This document shows, one piece after another, positions 22,889 to 32,114 of a stretch of 50,769 bases of DNA (its first letter is position 1; every line of letters begins with the position of its first letter). The stretch spans positions 1-50,769 of the forward strand of contig CACOUL010000015.1 of NCBI GenBank assembly GCA_902630355.1. The letters are read 5' to 3'. Source of the DNA: Planctomycetaceae bacterium (lineage in GTDB: Bacteria; Planctomycetota; Planctomycetia; Pirellulales; UBA7805). The translations under genes and the position numbers were made by a program. A model generated the notes under the pieces. The model saw nothing but the letters and a program-made list of their open reading frames with translations. It was not told where the DNA came from and did not search any database.

Positions 22889-24205
22889 ATGATCCGCTCG
22901 ATTACTCACTTTCTTTTACTGTTCGGGTTATCGGCATTCGGTTTCGCCGAGGAACCACCACTGCGGTTTTATCGTACCGATGGCGGGCCGAACACCCAGA
23001 ATGTTCCGCAGATCAAGCCGTGGAAAAGCGTGCCGATTGACCCCGACTACGGCGGCAACTGGTGCGTGACCGGCGATCTCGACGGCGATGGAATACCCGA
23101 GGTCGTATCGGCAAAAAACAAATGGAACGACGGTATTCAATACACCACCTCGGCGGTCGCCCACCGACTCGATGGCAGCGTCCTCTGGAAGTGGGGAAAC
23201 CCAAATGAAGGACACGCTTACAACGGCTATGACGTCGCACTGCAGATCTACGACTGGGATGGCAATGGCACCAACGAAGTCATTCTCTCGACCGCCGGAG
23301 CGCTGGTCGAACTCGACGGCGCCACCGGCAAAGAGAACCGCCGCTTCAGTATCCCGAAAAACGCGACCGACTGCCTCGTTTTTGTGAATCTAACTGGTGG
23401 CCCACGCCCGCGAGAGGTGATCGTGAAGGATCGCTACCGGCGCATCTGGGCATACGACTACAATGGCAAACAACTCTGGGGTGGCGAGTGGAAACCGGGG
23501 GGATATCCCACCGCACACCAGCCGCGACCGATCGATCTGGATGGCGACGGCAAGGATGAAATCATGGCCGGTTACGCCATGCTCAATAGCGACGGAACTC
23601 TACGGTGGACCTATCGCTCGAAGGTGATGGATCAATCGCACGGACATCTCGATTGTTGTCGTGTTTTGAAGCGGGGGGCAACGCCCGAGGATTACCGACT
23701 CATTCTTACATGCTGCGGTGACGACAACATCGCCTGTGTCGATGGCAATGGAAAGATCATCTGGGAGCGGCCCGGCTATCACTTTGAATCGGTACAACTC
23801 GGCGATATTTTCCCGGACGTACCGGGTCCGGAACTACTGGTCGATATCGCCCATCAGCCCCGCGGCGAAAACCCGCTCTGGGTGATGGACTCGCGCGGAG
23901 CAGTGCTGGGTAAAATGATTCTCGAGTCCAGTCGCATCCACGATTTAGTCGATTGGAACGGGGACGGTCTCAATGAGATCATCGTTTCTGCCGATCGCGG
24001 CATCATCGATCGCCAGGGCCGCAGAATTGCCAACCTCGACGCAGGCAGTCGCGGTGGTGCCCTGCTGCTCGGTGACATGACAGGTGACGGCATTTCTGAT
24101 ATCACAATCATCACCGCCGAACCTTTGGCGGCACACATCTTTCAAAATCGTCACGGTACAACGCCCGCCGCCCTCGGTTGCGGCGTGAACTTCACACTTT
24201 ATTGA
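22889..24205 (+). CDS. Secreted FG-GAP/VCBS beta-propeller protein
   Basis: The 438-residue protein has a signal peptide (MIRSITHFLLLFGLSAFGFA) and a series of Ca-binding FG-GAP-type blades marked by D-x-D-G-D-G loops: GDLDGDGIPEVV, YDWDGNGTNEVIL, IDLDGDGKDEIMAG, VDWNGDGLNEIIV and GDMTGDGISDITI. This pattern is found in rhamnogalacturonan-lyase-like and other planctomycete secreted propellers that bind or cut polysaccharides. No catalytic residues can be named. The upstream in-frame start would add 35 residues overlapping the previous gene and is not used; 22889 is preferred because it gives the signal peptide. Confidence 0.82.
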   Translation: MIRSITHFLLLFGLSAFGFAEEPPLRFYRTDGGPNTQNVPQIKPWKSVPIDPDYGGNWCVTGDLDGDGIPEVVSAKNKWNDGIQYTTSAVAHRLDGSVLWKWGNPNEGHAYNGYDVALQIYDWDGNGTNEVILSTAGALVELDGATGKENRRFSIPKNATDCLVFVNLTGGPRPREVIVKDRYRRIWAYDYNGKQLWGGEWKPGGYPTAHQPRPIDLDGDGKDEIMAGYAMLNSDGTLRWTYRSKVMDQSHGHLDCCRVLKRGATPEDYRLILTCCGDDNIACVDGNGKIIWERPGYHFESVQLGDIFPDVPGPELLVDIAHQPRGENPLWVMDSRGAVLGKMILESSRIHDLVDWNGDGLNEIIVSADRGIIDRQGRRIANLDAGSRGGALLLGDMTGDGISDITIITAEPLAAHIFQNRHGTTPAALGCGVNFTLY

Positions 24206-24232
24206 AAACCCGCTGCAGGGAGAAACAATCTC

Positions 24233-24823
24233 ATGGTTAAAACCGAAAGTACAATGCTCGCGCTCGGATCGACCGCACCCGATTTTTCCTTACCGAATGT
24301 CGACGGGCAAATGGTCTCCCTCCGCGACTTTGATTCGACGAGCGCGTTGGTCGTGATGTTCATTTGCAATCACTGTCCCTATGTGAAGCACGTTGCGGAT
24401 CAACTGGCGCTTCTCGGAAGGGATTGCATGGCCAAGAATGTCGGCATCGTCGCCATCAGTTCCAACGATGTTGCCAACTACCCGGCCGATTCGCCTGAAC
24501 AGATGGTTCGCGAAGCAGAAGAGCGGGGATATGCCTTTCCCTACCTTTACGACGAAGATCAATCGGTAGCCCACGCCTATCACGCCGCCTGCACACCCGA
24601 TTTTTTTGTATTCGACGCCGAGCGCAAACTAACCTATCGCGGACAACTCGACGACAGCCGGCCCGAGAGCGGAATCCCCGTGACCGGCGCCGACCTAAGA
24701 GCAGCGATCGATGCGACCCTCGCCGGAGCGCCGGTGAACGAGAACCAGAAGCCGTCGCTCGGTTGCAATATCAAGTGGATCGAGGGTCGCGAGCCGGCGT
24801 ACTTTCCTCCAAGCGGTAGTTGA
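24233..24823 (+). CDS. Thioredoxin-fold peroxiredoxin-like protein
   Basis: A 196-residue soluble protein of the AhpC/TSA-thioredoxin superfamily. It starts GSTAPDFSLPNVDGQMVSL, and the redox motif is CNHCPYVKH (two Cys separated by Asn-His). A second conserved block reads YHAACTPDFFVFD, and the C-terminus has a further Cys in SLGCNIKW. It matches the PRX-like group often annotated as thioredoxin family protein. Members reduce peroxides or protein disulfides; the partner is unknown. A GGGAG site lies upstream of the ATG. It lies 27 bases after the propeller gene and may share its transcript. Confidence 0.88.
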   Translation: MVKTESTMLALGSTAPDFSLPNVDGQMVSLRDFDSTSALVVMFICNHCPYVKHVADQLALLGRDCMAKNVGIVAISSNDVANYPADSPEQMVREAEERGYAFPYLYDEDQSVAHAYHAACTPDFFVFDAERKLTYRGQLDDSRPESGIPVTGADLRAAIDATLAGAPVNENQKPSLGCNIKWIEGREPAYFPPSGS

Positions 24824-24937
24824 TCGCGGCATTGACGAACGCCTTACGCTGAGACAAGATAGTAGAGTTGACACGACTGCAACGCCCGCCAGCGCTTCCC
24901 CGCCTCAATGCTTGATTTATCGACCAAGGACCACGTC

Positions 24938-25864
24938 ATGCTCAATCCAAAAGCATTTTCCCTTCTGCTGATTTCGACCCTCCTCTGGGCCAGCCCCGTC
25001 GTCGCCGAAGACGACAAAAAGGATGACGCAGCAAAAAGCGCAGCGGCCACCGACGCCAATGGTGAAGCAAAGAGCGAGGAGCCTGCGAAGGAGGAAAAAC
25101 CGCTGGTCAACGACCCGGAACTGCGGAAAGTGATCCTCGAAATCAAACGGCGGCGGCAAATCGAGGGCGATCAAATCACCATGGACGACCTACGGAACGT
25201 CTGGTCGCTCGATGCCAATAATAAGAAAATCACCGACCTCACCGGATTGGAACACTGCATCAACTTGGGCGATGCTAAACTCGCCGGCAACAAAATCAAA
25301 GACGTGACTCCCTTGGCAACGTGCCAAAGTCTGCAACTACTCGATCTCGCAGGCAACCAAGTTACGGATCCCTCGCCTCTCGGCGAACTGAAAAAATTGC
25401 AGTACCTCAACCTTGAAAACAATCAGGTCGAGTCGCTCTCAGGCATCGAGAACTGCCAGGCCCTCAATAGCCTATACGCTGCAGGTAACAATATCGAGGG
25501 AATCGAGCCGGTCGCCAAACTGAAAAAACTCTGGTCGCTCGATTTGAGCCGAAACAAGATCAAGGACATCGGCCCCGTCGCTCAGCTCACCCGACTCAGT
25601 CAGTTGGGACTCGCCGAGAATCAGATCAGCGATGTCTCCGCAGTTCCGCCCGGCAACGGCATGTATTCCACCTATCTCAGTGGCAATCAAATTACCGACA
25701 TTACGCCACTGGTCGAAATGGCCGCGGCTGATGCCGAAGGGGATCGACGGTTCGTCAGTTTCTGGCGGCTCTACCTGAGCGACAATCCGCTGAGCGAAGG
25801 CTCGAAAACCGAGGGACTCGAGGCACTGCAGGCCGCAGGGGTTCGTCTCAACCCGAGCAATTAA
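24938..25864 (+). CDS. Secreted leucine-rich-repeat protein
   Basis: The 308-residue protein has a signal peptide (MLNPKAFSLLLISTLLWA), a charged linker rich in Asp, Lys, Glu and Ala, and about eight 22-residue leucine-rich repeats of the internalin/SDS22 type. These have units like LQLLDLAGNQVTDPSPLGEL, KLWSLDLSRNKIKDIGPVAQL and RLSQLGLAENQISDVS. Such repeats form a curved surface for protein or ligand binding. No anchor is seen, so it may be secreted or periplasmic. The start at 24938 is preferred over 24908 because AAGGA lies seven bases upstream. Its stop overlaps the stop of the convergent matrixin gene by four bases. Confidence 0.88.
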   Translation: MLNPKAFSLLLISTLLWASPVVAEDDKKDDAAKSAAATDANGEAKSEEPAKEEKPLVNDPELRKVILEIKRRRQIEGDQITMDDLRNVWSLDANNKKITDLTGLEHCINLGDAKLAGNKIKDVTPLATCQSLQLLDLAGNQVTDPSPLGELKKLQYLNLENNQVESLSGIENCQALNSLYAAGNNIEGIEPVAKLKKLWSLDLSRNKIKDIGPVAQLTRLSQLGLAENQISDVSAVPPGNGMYSTYLSGNQITDITPLVEMAAADAEGDRRFVSFWRLYLSDNPLSEGSKTEGLEALQAAGVRLNPSN

Positions 25865-26754
25865 ACGGGCATCCGTTTCCTTGGCCGCCACCCAGTCAGG
25901 CATACCATGCTGGCCATTGCAAGCATCAGGCTCGCTGGCTCCGGAATCGCAGTTCCCCCCGCCGGTCCATAGATCGCTACGGCTCCGGCAATGTCACCGT
26001 TCCCGAGCGCCAATTCGGTGTAGGGCGCCGAGAGCACCGAATCCGGTACGCTGTTGTGCGCGAACCCGAGAATGTGACCGATCTCGTGCATCGCAATATT
26101 GAGGAAGTAGTCCTGACCCAGCAGATCGTCCCAGAGATACGCGTCGGAACGGAATCGAATATCACCGGCTCGACTCAAATTGTATCCGTTATCAACCGGC
26201 GTCCCCGGTTCCGGGATCGGGGTGGCCTGCGCCAGAGCGCTCGCTCCGCCCAGTCCCGCCTGATCGAACGCCATAAAGCGGATGTGGCCCACCCCGGACG
26301 CAGTTCCACGATCCTCAAACAAGAGGCCTGAGGGGCCAATCGGCACATCACCGGTTTCGGCGATGTATCCCAGATTGGTGATGTCTGCCGCCGATGCCCA
26401 CGCATCGACCGCTGCTTCGAGGACCAACGCATAATCATCAAAACTCGAAAGTCCGGAGACACCCATCTCGGTGAAGTCTTTGGTGACCCGACTCGAATCG
26501 TTGGACTGCTCAACCCCACCCGGAACCATACTCCAGGTGAGCGATGTCGGCTGAGGAGAGTCGTCGGGCGAGCGAACCGAAGTACCATCCGGCCCCGGAA
26601 CCCACGCGTTATTCTGATGTAGCCAATCCTGGCCCTTCGCTGAGGCAACAATCACGACACTGAGCGACGCGCCGATGACAAACCTTCTCCACCAGAACTT
26701 TTGCGGATCGCGCACGAACAATGAATTTGCCCCCTGAAGTAGCCCTTTTCTCAA
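25861..26754 (-). CDS. Matrixin-like metalloprotease with PEP-CTERM anchor
   Basis: The 297-residue protein has a hydrophobic N-terminal export segment (about residues 25-40). A zinc site HEIGHILGFAH (223-233) matches the metzincin HExxHxxGxxH pattern of peptidase family M10. It ends with a PEP-CTERM signal (IPEPASLMLAMASMVCLTGW then RPRKR, about 270-295). The predicted protease is therefore exported and held at the surface or processed by exosortase. A Met-turn is not clearly seen. The start is uncertain: a TTG at 26754 has GAGG before it, and TTG or GTG codons slightly downstream are alternatives. Confidence 0.85.
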   Translation of the reverse strand: MRKGLLQGANSLFVRDPQKFWWRRFVIGASLSVVIVASAKGQDWLHQNNAWVPGPDGTSVRSPDDSPQPTSLTWSMVPGGVEQSNDSSRVTKDFTEMGVSGLSSFDDYALVLEAAVDAWASAADITNLGYIAETGDVPIGPSGLLFEDRGTASGVGHIRFMAFDQAGLGGASALAQATPIPEPGTPVDNGYNLSRAGDIRFRSDAYLWDDLLGQDYFLNIAMHEIGHILGFAHNSVPDSVLSAPYTELALGNGDIAGAVAIYGPAGGTAIPEPASLMLAMASMVCLTGWRPRKRMPV

Positions 26755-27038
26755 CCTTGCGCCTCGCCCCTATTCTAAGGGCTAACAAACACAAACTCAA
26801 CAAATTTATTCGGCATCACGAATCTTCTCTTTGCTTCCGCCCGAACTTGCCAGCATGGGCCAAATACCTCCGCACAACCGTCACATCCAGCAGGCGAGGC
26901 GGCATACTGCAAACTTTTTTCGCCATTTCCCGTTGTTTTTTTCAGCTTCTTGACTTCCCGATTCCCATTCCAGTTACACTGACACCGAAGGCAACCATCC
27001 GGAATTGTTCTGACTCGGCGATGAGCTGAAGGCCCGCG

Positions 27039-27722
27039 ATGAAACTCAGTATCTTGATTCCCGTATACAATGAAAGCGCAACGCTGGAAGAACTCCTCTC
27101 ACGTGTTCTGGCACTAGAAGTCGAAAAGGAACTGATCCTCGTCGACGACAACTCGACCGACGGCACCCGAGAGATACTCAAACGCTACGAGGGGCAACCC
27201 GATATACGCGTCGTGTACCACGATCGCAACTATGGCAAGGGTCGGGCCGTCCGCACGGCGCTAGATCACGCCACCGGAGAAATTGTGGTCGTTCAGGATG
27301 CCGACCTCGAGTACGATCCCGCCGACCTATTGCAGATGATACCTCCCATCGAGGGGGGGGAGACCGACGTTGTCTTCGGGTCGCGAAGGCTTAAAAAAGA
27401 CAATCCCCGCTCACTACCAAGTTTCTTTATCGGCGGAATGACCCTCAACTGGATTACCTGCCGAATGTACGGCATCCGCATCACCGATTGCGCCACCTGC
27501 TACAAGATGATGAAGACCGAACTACTGCGATCGTTGAATCTTAAGTGCGACCGGTTTGAGTTCTGTCCGGAAGTGATCGCCAAACTCTCACGGCGAAAAA
27601 TTGAGATTATTGAATTGCCAATATCGTATGCTCCGCGTACGATCGAGGAAGGCAAGAAGATCCGCTGGAGGGACGGGATCGAGGCGCTTTGGACACTCAT
27701 TAAATTCAGATTCTCAACGTAA
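27039..27722 (+). CDS. Family 2 glycosyltransferase (dolichyl/polyprenyl-phosphate sugar synthase type)
   Basis: The 227-residue enzyme starts MKLSILIPVYNESATLEELL and has the donor-binding motifs ELILVDDNSTDGT and VVQDADLEYDPADL (Asp pair for the metal-nucleotide-sugar), then the acceptor-side segment CATCYKMMK. Its short length with no membrane segments and the DADLEYDP motif match polyprenyl-phosphate mannose or glucose synthases, which build lipid-linked sugars for GT39-type transferases. A GT39-like protein lies just downstream, on the other strand. It heads a two-gene run with the radical SAM gene 18 bases after. A weak TTGACT/TACACT promoter lies near 26950-26980. Confidence 0.9.
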   Translation: MKLSILIPVYNESATLEELLSRVLALEVEKELILVDDNSTDGTREILKRYEGQPDIRVVYHDRNYGKGRAVRTALDHATGEIVVVQDADLEYDPADLLQMIPPIEGGETDVVFGSRRLKKDNPRSLPSFFIGGMTLNWITCRMYGIRITDCATCYKMMKTELLRSLNLKCDRFEFCPEVIAKLSRRKIEIIELPISYAPRTIEEGKKIRWRDGIEALWTLIKFRFST

Positions 27723-27740
27723 TCTTATCCCCGGATTGCA

Positions 27741-28838
27741 ATGTTAAAATATCACCGCATCTTGCGAGGTATTCTCAGCGGCAATCTTCGTCGTCGCCCA
27801 TACCGTCTGAATGTGAGTCTGACCAACCTCTGCGACTCACGCTGCAAAACCTGCGACATCTGGCAGATTTACCCGCAGAAGCGATTGCCCCTGCGGGAGG
27901 AACTCACTCAAGACGAATTCCAGAGCATTTTTCGCCGACTACCCTCTTCAGTGATGTGGGTCAGCTTTTCGGGTGGTGAACCGCATCTCCGTAAAGATTT
28001 TTGCGGGATCATGGAATCCTCGTTCCGAGATATTCGGAATATCGCCATGGTCAACGTGCCGAATAACGGCATCAAGGCCGACCGGTGCGTCAACGATTGG
28101 AAACGCCTGCTCGCGATTCGTCGACGGCCCTTCGTCTACATCACAATGAGCCTCGATGGCGAAGGAGCGGTCCACGACGAGGTGCGCGGGGTGGAAGGGA
28201 ATTATGAAAGTGCGGTAGCCGCATTTGAAGAGATCGATGCCCTCTGCAAGCAACATGGCAATGCAGCGATCGGGATTGGCCTCACAATCTCGAAATTCAA
28301 CTTCGACCGGATCATGCCTTTCGTGCATCAAGTGATCGACAAGGGAATCTCGCTCAAGATTGAGGCAGCCGATAGCGGAGATTTGTACTACCAAGGACAG
28401 GACGCCGATGAGCGCCCTGACCTCGAGCACGAAGGCATCCGTGACGTGATTTCCGAGATCTACGCGTTGCAGAACAAGCGTCAATGGAAGTGGAGTTCCC
28501 CAATCGACTTTCTGACCCGCAACCACGTCCGCGGCGCCCTCAGGTTTCTCGACAATCCAGAAAAATTAGTCATCCCTTGCCGCGCCGCCCACTCGAACTA
28601 TGCAATCGATTGCTATGGCAATGTGAATCCTTGCTTCTTCTTCACTACGGGTCTCGGCAATGTCCGTAAGTACGATTACGACCTGTGCCGTCTGCTCGAA
28701 AGCCAGCGAAAAAAGGTTCAAAAAGCACAACAGACGATCAAAGATGGAAAATGTCCCCGTTGCTGGCATGTCTGTAATTCGATCGACTCGATGATCGATC
28801 GCAAGCTACGCAAGCCATGGACTCTTTTCAACGTTTAG
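27741..28838 (+). CDS. Radical SAM enzyme with C-terminal Cys cluster
   Basis: The 365-residue protein has the radical SAM Fe-S motif C31-DSR-C35-KT-C38 (CxxxCxxC) and the SFSGGEP loop for SAM binding. The C-terminal part has further cysteines (PCRAAHSNYAIDCYGNVNPC, then CPRCWHVCN), suggesting auxiliary Fe-S clusters as in SPASM/twitch proteins. These enzymes modify peptides, sugars or lipids; the target here cannot be named. The close link to a GT2 gene and a GT39-like gene suggests a role in surface glycolipid or glycan modification, which is inference. Confidence 0.9.
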   Translation: MLKYHRILRGILSGNLRRRPYRLNVSLTNLCDSRCKTCDIWQIYPQKRLPLREELTQDEFQSIFRRLPSSVMWVSFSGGEPHLRKDFCGIMESSFRDIRNIAMVNVPNNGIKADRCVNDWKRLLAIRRRPFVYITMSLDGEGAVHDEVRGVEGNYESAVAAFEEIDALCKQHGNAAIGIGLTISKFNFDRIMPFVHQVIDKGISLKIEAADSGDLYYQGQDADERPDLEHEGIRDVISEIYALQNKRQWKWSSPIDFLTRNHVRGALRFLDNPEKLVIPCRAAHSNYAIDCYGNVNPCFFFTTGLGNVRKYDYDLCRLLESQRKKVQKAQQTIKDGKCPRCWHVCNSIDSMIDRKLRKPWTLFNV

Positions 28839-28851
28839 TTGACTCTCGAAC

Positions 28852-30801
28852 CTACTGATCGCTGCGGGGCGAAAGCAACATGCGTCGGTAGATGTTCTGT
28901 TCGACATGACGGTGCAGCACGTTTCCGCTACCGGCTATAAAATAAATCTTCCGTCGCGGAACCAAGCTTCGGGTCAACTCAGCAACCGGATCCCCCGCAT
29001 CGAAAACAGTATTCTTATTGGGTTTCATTACATCCATTGCGGTTTTCATCTGTCCGCGAAGAACAGCCGTCAACCGCATATCAAAGGCAACGGTGTTTTT
29101 CTCTTTCTTACTAAGGTCGGGGTGCGAGGCAAGATACTGCCGTCCGTAAAGAATACGAAACGGAATTCGCGACTCGTTAACATTTTTCCAAATATCGACC
29201 TGTTGTCCACCAAGATTGTATTCGTCGATGAGGCGGAATCGATCCTGGTCAGGTTTTATCTCGCGATATGATTTCGTAAATATGAGGTCTGCATTTTCGA
29301 GCACCTCATGCTTCGTAAGCGGGAATTGATAAGACTGCCAGCCGCAGCGTCGATTGAGCGTATTAAAAATGCTAACAATCGAGAGATCCTGATACTCGAG
29401 GTCAGGTAGCATCTCCTTCATTTTTTCCGCGTGATCATATGTGTGAAGATCCACCACCACGGCCGGCCAGAGGGCCCAGCTGATCGCGAGCGCTTCATTG
29501 GGTTCAAAACCAACAAGGACCACGTTCTGATTGAATCGCCAATGATCCGTACGTAACGGCGGCGGCGTGGAGAGATAGGCGGGCTCGTTGATCTCGGGCT
29601 CAGCCAATTGCCGTTGCAATCCATCGAGTGCTAAAGGGCGGTCCAGGAAGTACGGGGTTTCGCGAAGCCCGGACGTGACCGCCAGATATTGTAAAACTGA
29701 AATCGCAGTCACGAGCGAAAACAGTGCCACCCGCAGCGAACGCCGCTCTAACGATTCGATGGTCGCGACAATTAATAAGATGGCCGGCACCAAACAGGGC
29801 GCAACGTGCCTAGGCTCTTTCACTACTTGCGGAATCAACAGCACCATTGGCCCCACCAGCCAACACCAAAGGGTTGCGCGGGCCGAGAACGTTCGCGACC
29901 AATCCAGCGACCGCCAGTCCCAACGGGGCAAGAAAAGTGAGAGGAGAAGCAAAGGTGCCATGATTCCGAGCATCATCGTGACTAACACCCAAAAGTAATA
30001 AGTGATCGATTCCGGAGTCCAACGCTCGAGCGGGCCGACTAAGTACATAATGGGGATAGATGTATTGCCATACGAGGCATAATACTGCTGGTATCCTCGG
30101 GGGAAAAACATCCACACGGTCCCGATTGCGCACAATCCGGGTACGACAAACACCGCCACCAGTTTCATTGCTTCCCGCCACCTCTTTCCCGAGAGATAGG
30201 CAAAGAAATGACAGGCAGCCGCTAGCATGAAGAAAAGCGGGAAGGTCATCTTTGTGAGAATGCCCAAATAGAACACCACGCCAAAGATCACCTTCAACGG
30301 CATTCCGCCGTGTCGGATCATTTTGATGTAGATGGCGAATGCAACCGCAACAATCGCGCTCAATGTGAATTCAAGATAGAGCGAGCGGCTCAGCCCCACC
30401 AACAGCGGTGAACAAAGAATCACCGCCGTTATCCAAATCGGAGTGATTCGCAGGGACATTTCCCGCGAGAGCAGTGCAACCGCCAAAAACAATACCACGG
30501 CCGCAAACACATTCACCCAAAGCGAGACCCCCACCGCATCATCGTATGAGACGAACGGTGCAAGAATGAAAGGAAAAATCGACGGCACGTCAAACTCGCT
30601 CGGGGACCGCAACCCCCGTACCATTTCATCTGCGAAGCCGTGATATTGCTGGGGATCCATCCAGGTGAAGCAATCGCGATCCTTTACATCCAGATGAAAG
30701 TCAAGCAAGAACAAGCCCAACCAGATGGCCAGAAATGCAAAGAGTGCCCACTGAACGTATTTCACAAAAACCTCTACGTTTGAGTCGAACAACGACGCCA
30801 T
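28852..30801 (-). CDS. Polytopic GT39-like (dolichyl-phosphate sugar transferase-like) membrane protein
   Basis: A 649-residue protein with about ten hydrophobic helices in the first 370 residues and a soluble C-terminal domain. It has an early acidic loop (DVKDRDCFTWMDPQQYHGFADEM), as found in the first periplasmic loop of GT39/PMT and ArnT-type transferases, which use lipid-linked sugars as donors. The GT2 gene nearby could provide such a donor. The soluble tail (LEYQDLSIVSIFNTLNRRCG and similar) is unfamiliar. It converges on the radical SAM gene with a 13-base gap. The ribosome-binding site is weak (GGATCG before the ATG). Confidence 0.78.
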   Translation of the reverse strand: MASLFDSNVEVFVKYVQWALFAFLAIWLGLFLLDFHLDVKDRDCFTWMDPQQYHGFADEMVRGLRSPSEFDVPSIFPFILAPFVSYDDAVGVSLWVNVFAAVVLFLAVALLSREMSLRITPIWITAVILCSPLLVGLSRSLYLEFTLSAIVAVAFAIYIKMIRHGGMPLKVIFGVVFYLGILTKMTFPLFFMLAAACHFFAYLSGKRWREAMKLVAVFVVPGLCAIGTVWMFFPRGYQQYYASYGNTSIPIMYLVGPLERWTPESITYYFWVLVTMMLGIMAPLLLLSLFLPRWDWRSLDWSRTFSARATLWCWLVGPMVLLIPQVVKEPRHVAPCLVPAILLIVATIESLERRSLRVALFSLVTAISVLQYLAVTSGLRETPYFLDRPLALDGLQRQLAEPEINEPAYLSTPPPLRTDHWRFNQNVVLVGFEPNEALAISWALWPAVVVDLHTYDHAEKMKEMLPDLEYQDLSIVSIFNTLNRRCGWQSYQFPLTKHEVLENADLIFTKSYREIKPDQDRFRLIDEYNLGGQQVDIWKNVNESRIPFRILYGRQYLASHPDLSKKEKNTVAFDMRLTAVLRGQMKTAMDVMKPNKNTVFDAGDPVAELTRSLVPRRKIYFIAGSGNVLHRHVEQNIYRRMLLSPRSDQ

Positions 30802-30994
30802 CGATCCACAGACACGGCTTCCGTCGACCCGATCAACTTACCACGCCTCCCCAGGGAGCCGAGATGAGCCTTTTCGGTGAATTTTGGGGGATAAGCCGCA
30901 TACTAACTACGAATTGGCCAATATGGTACCCTGTTCCTCTTCGCAGGCAGGGGGCCTGTGCTTTTTACCAAGAGAACGCGAGAGGAATCGTTTG

Positions 30995-32050
30995 ATGCTT
31001 GACCAAATTCGGAACTACCTCGGCGCAGACGCCGATAATCTGCTGGATCATACCTGCCAAACCGTCTCCAAAGACCGCCTGCACCTGCCGGGACCCGATT
31101 TCGTCGACCGTATTTTTCTCGATAGCGACCGTAATTCCCGCGTGATCGGCAACTTGGAATGGATTATGAATACCGGGCGATTGGGCCGGACGGGGTACAC
31201 CTCCATCTTGCCGGTTGATCAGGGAATCGAACATACAGCGGGCGCCTCGTTTGCCCCGAACCCCGACTATTTCGATCCCGAAAACATCGTGAAACTGGCG
31301 ATTGAGGGTGGCTGCAACGCCGTTGCGTCCACGTTTGGCGTACTCGGCGCCGTAGCTCGTCGCTACAGCCACAAAATTCCCTTTGTGGTGAAAATCAATC
31401 ACAACGAGCTAATGACCTATCCTAATCACTACGACCAGATCTTCTTCGGATCGGTCGAGCGGGCCTACGATATGGGTGCGGCCGCTGTCGGAGCCACCAT
31501 CTACTTCGGTTCCGAGGAATCGGACCGACAAATCGTTGAAGTTGCCGGAGCGTTCGAACATGCACATAACCTGGGACTGGCCACCATCCTCTGGTGCTAC
31601 CTCCGTAATGACGGGTTTAATAAAGATGGCACCGATTACCACGCGGCGGCCGACCTGACGGCGCAGGCAAACCACCTGGGCGTGACGATCCAGGCCGATA
31701 TCATCAAACAAAAGCTCCCGGTCAATAACGGAGGGTTTAACGCCATCGGCTTCGCCAAGACCTCGCCGCTGGTTTACGACCAACTCTCCTCCGACCATCC
31801 GATTGACCTGTGTCGCTATCAGGTCGCTAACTGCTACATGGGACGCATGGGCCTGATCAATTCCGGTGGTCCATCCTCAGGCGAGAGCGACATGGCCGAG
31901 GCGGTACGCACTGCGGTAATCAACAAACGCGCCGGTGGCATCGGACTGATTAGTGGACGAAAGGCGTTCCAGCGACCGCTCGCCGAGGGCGTTGCCCTGC
32001 TTAACGCAATCCAGGACGTGTACCTGGAACCGGGTGTCACAATCGCCTAG
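30995..32050 (+). CDS. fbaB: Class I fructose-bisphosphate aldolase
   Basis: The 351-residue enzyme matches E. coli FbaB-type (DhnA) class I aldolases in length and sequence. It has [55 protein letters not shown] (Schiff-base Lys region) and a C-terminus with [20 protein letters not shown]. It splits fructose 1,6-bisphosphate to glyceraldehyde 3-phosphate and dihydroxyacetone phosphate and needs no metal. The start at 30995 is chosen because AGAGGA lies upstream and because earlier in-frame residues are not family-like. It converges on the pentose phosphate gene run, so both halves of sugar phosphate metabolism meet here. Confidence 0.93.
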   Translation: MLDQIRNYLGADADNLLDHTCQTVSKDRLHLPGPDFVDRIFLDSDRNSRVIGNLEWIMNTGRLGRTGYTSILPVDQGIEHTAGASFAPNPDYFDPENIVKLAIEGGCNAVASTFGVLGAVARRYSHKIPFVVKINHNELMTYPNHYDQIFFGSVERAYDMGAAAVGATIYFGSEESDRQIVEVAGAFEHAHNLGLATILWCYLRNDGFNKDGTDYHAAADLTAQANHLGVTIQADIIKQKLPVNNGGFNAIGFAKTSPLVYDQLSSDHPIDLCRYQVANCYMGRMGLINSGGPSSGESDMAEAVRTAVINKRAGGIGLISGRKAFQRPLAEGVALLNAIQDVYLEPGVTIA

Positions 32051-32082
32051 CCGTGCCGTCCTGCGAGGTAGCGCTACCAGCA

Positions 32083-32103
32083 CAGCGTTTCAGCTAGACG
32101 CTG
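32083..32103. terminator. Possible bidirectional terminator between aldolase and HAD genes
   Basis: CAGCGT (32083-32088) and ACGCTG (32098-32103) form a 6-bp inverted repeat with a 9-base loop in the 64-base gap between two convergent genes. There is no T-run on either side, so the call rests on location. Confidence 0.27.
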
Positions 32104-32114
32104 GCATGCGCCGC

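Noticed and set aside
24868-24873. Perfect TTGACA before the leucine-rich-repeat gene
   Set aside because: At 16-18 bases downstream the sequence is AGCGCT or similar, with no -10 element.
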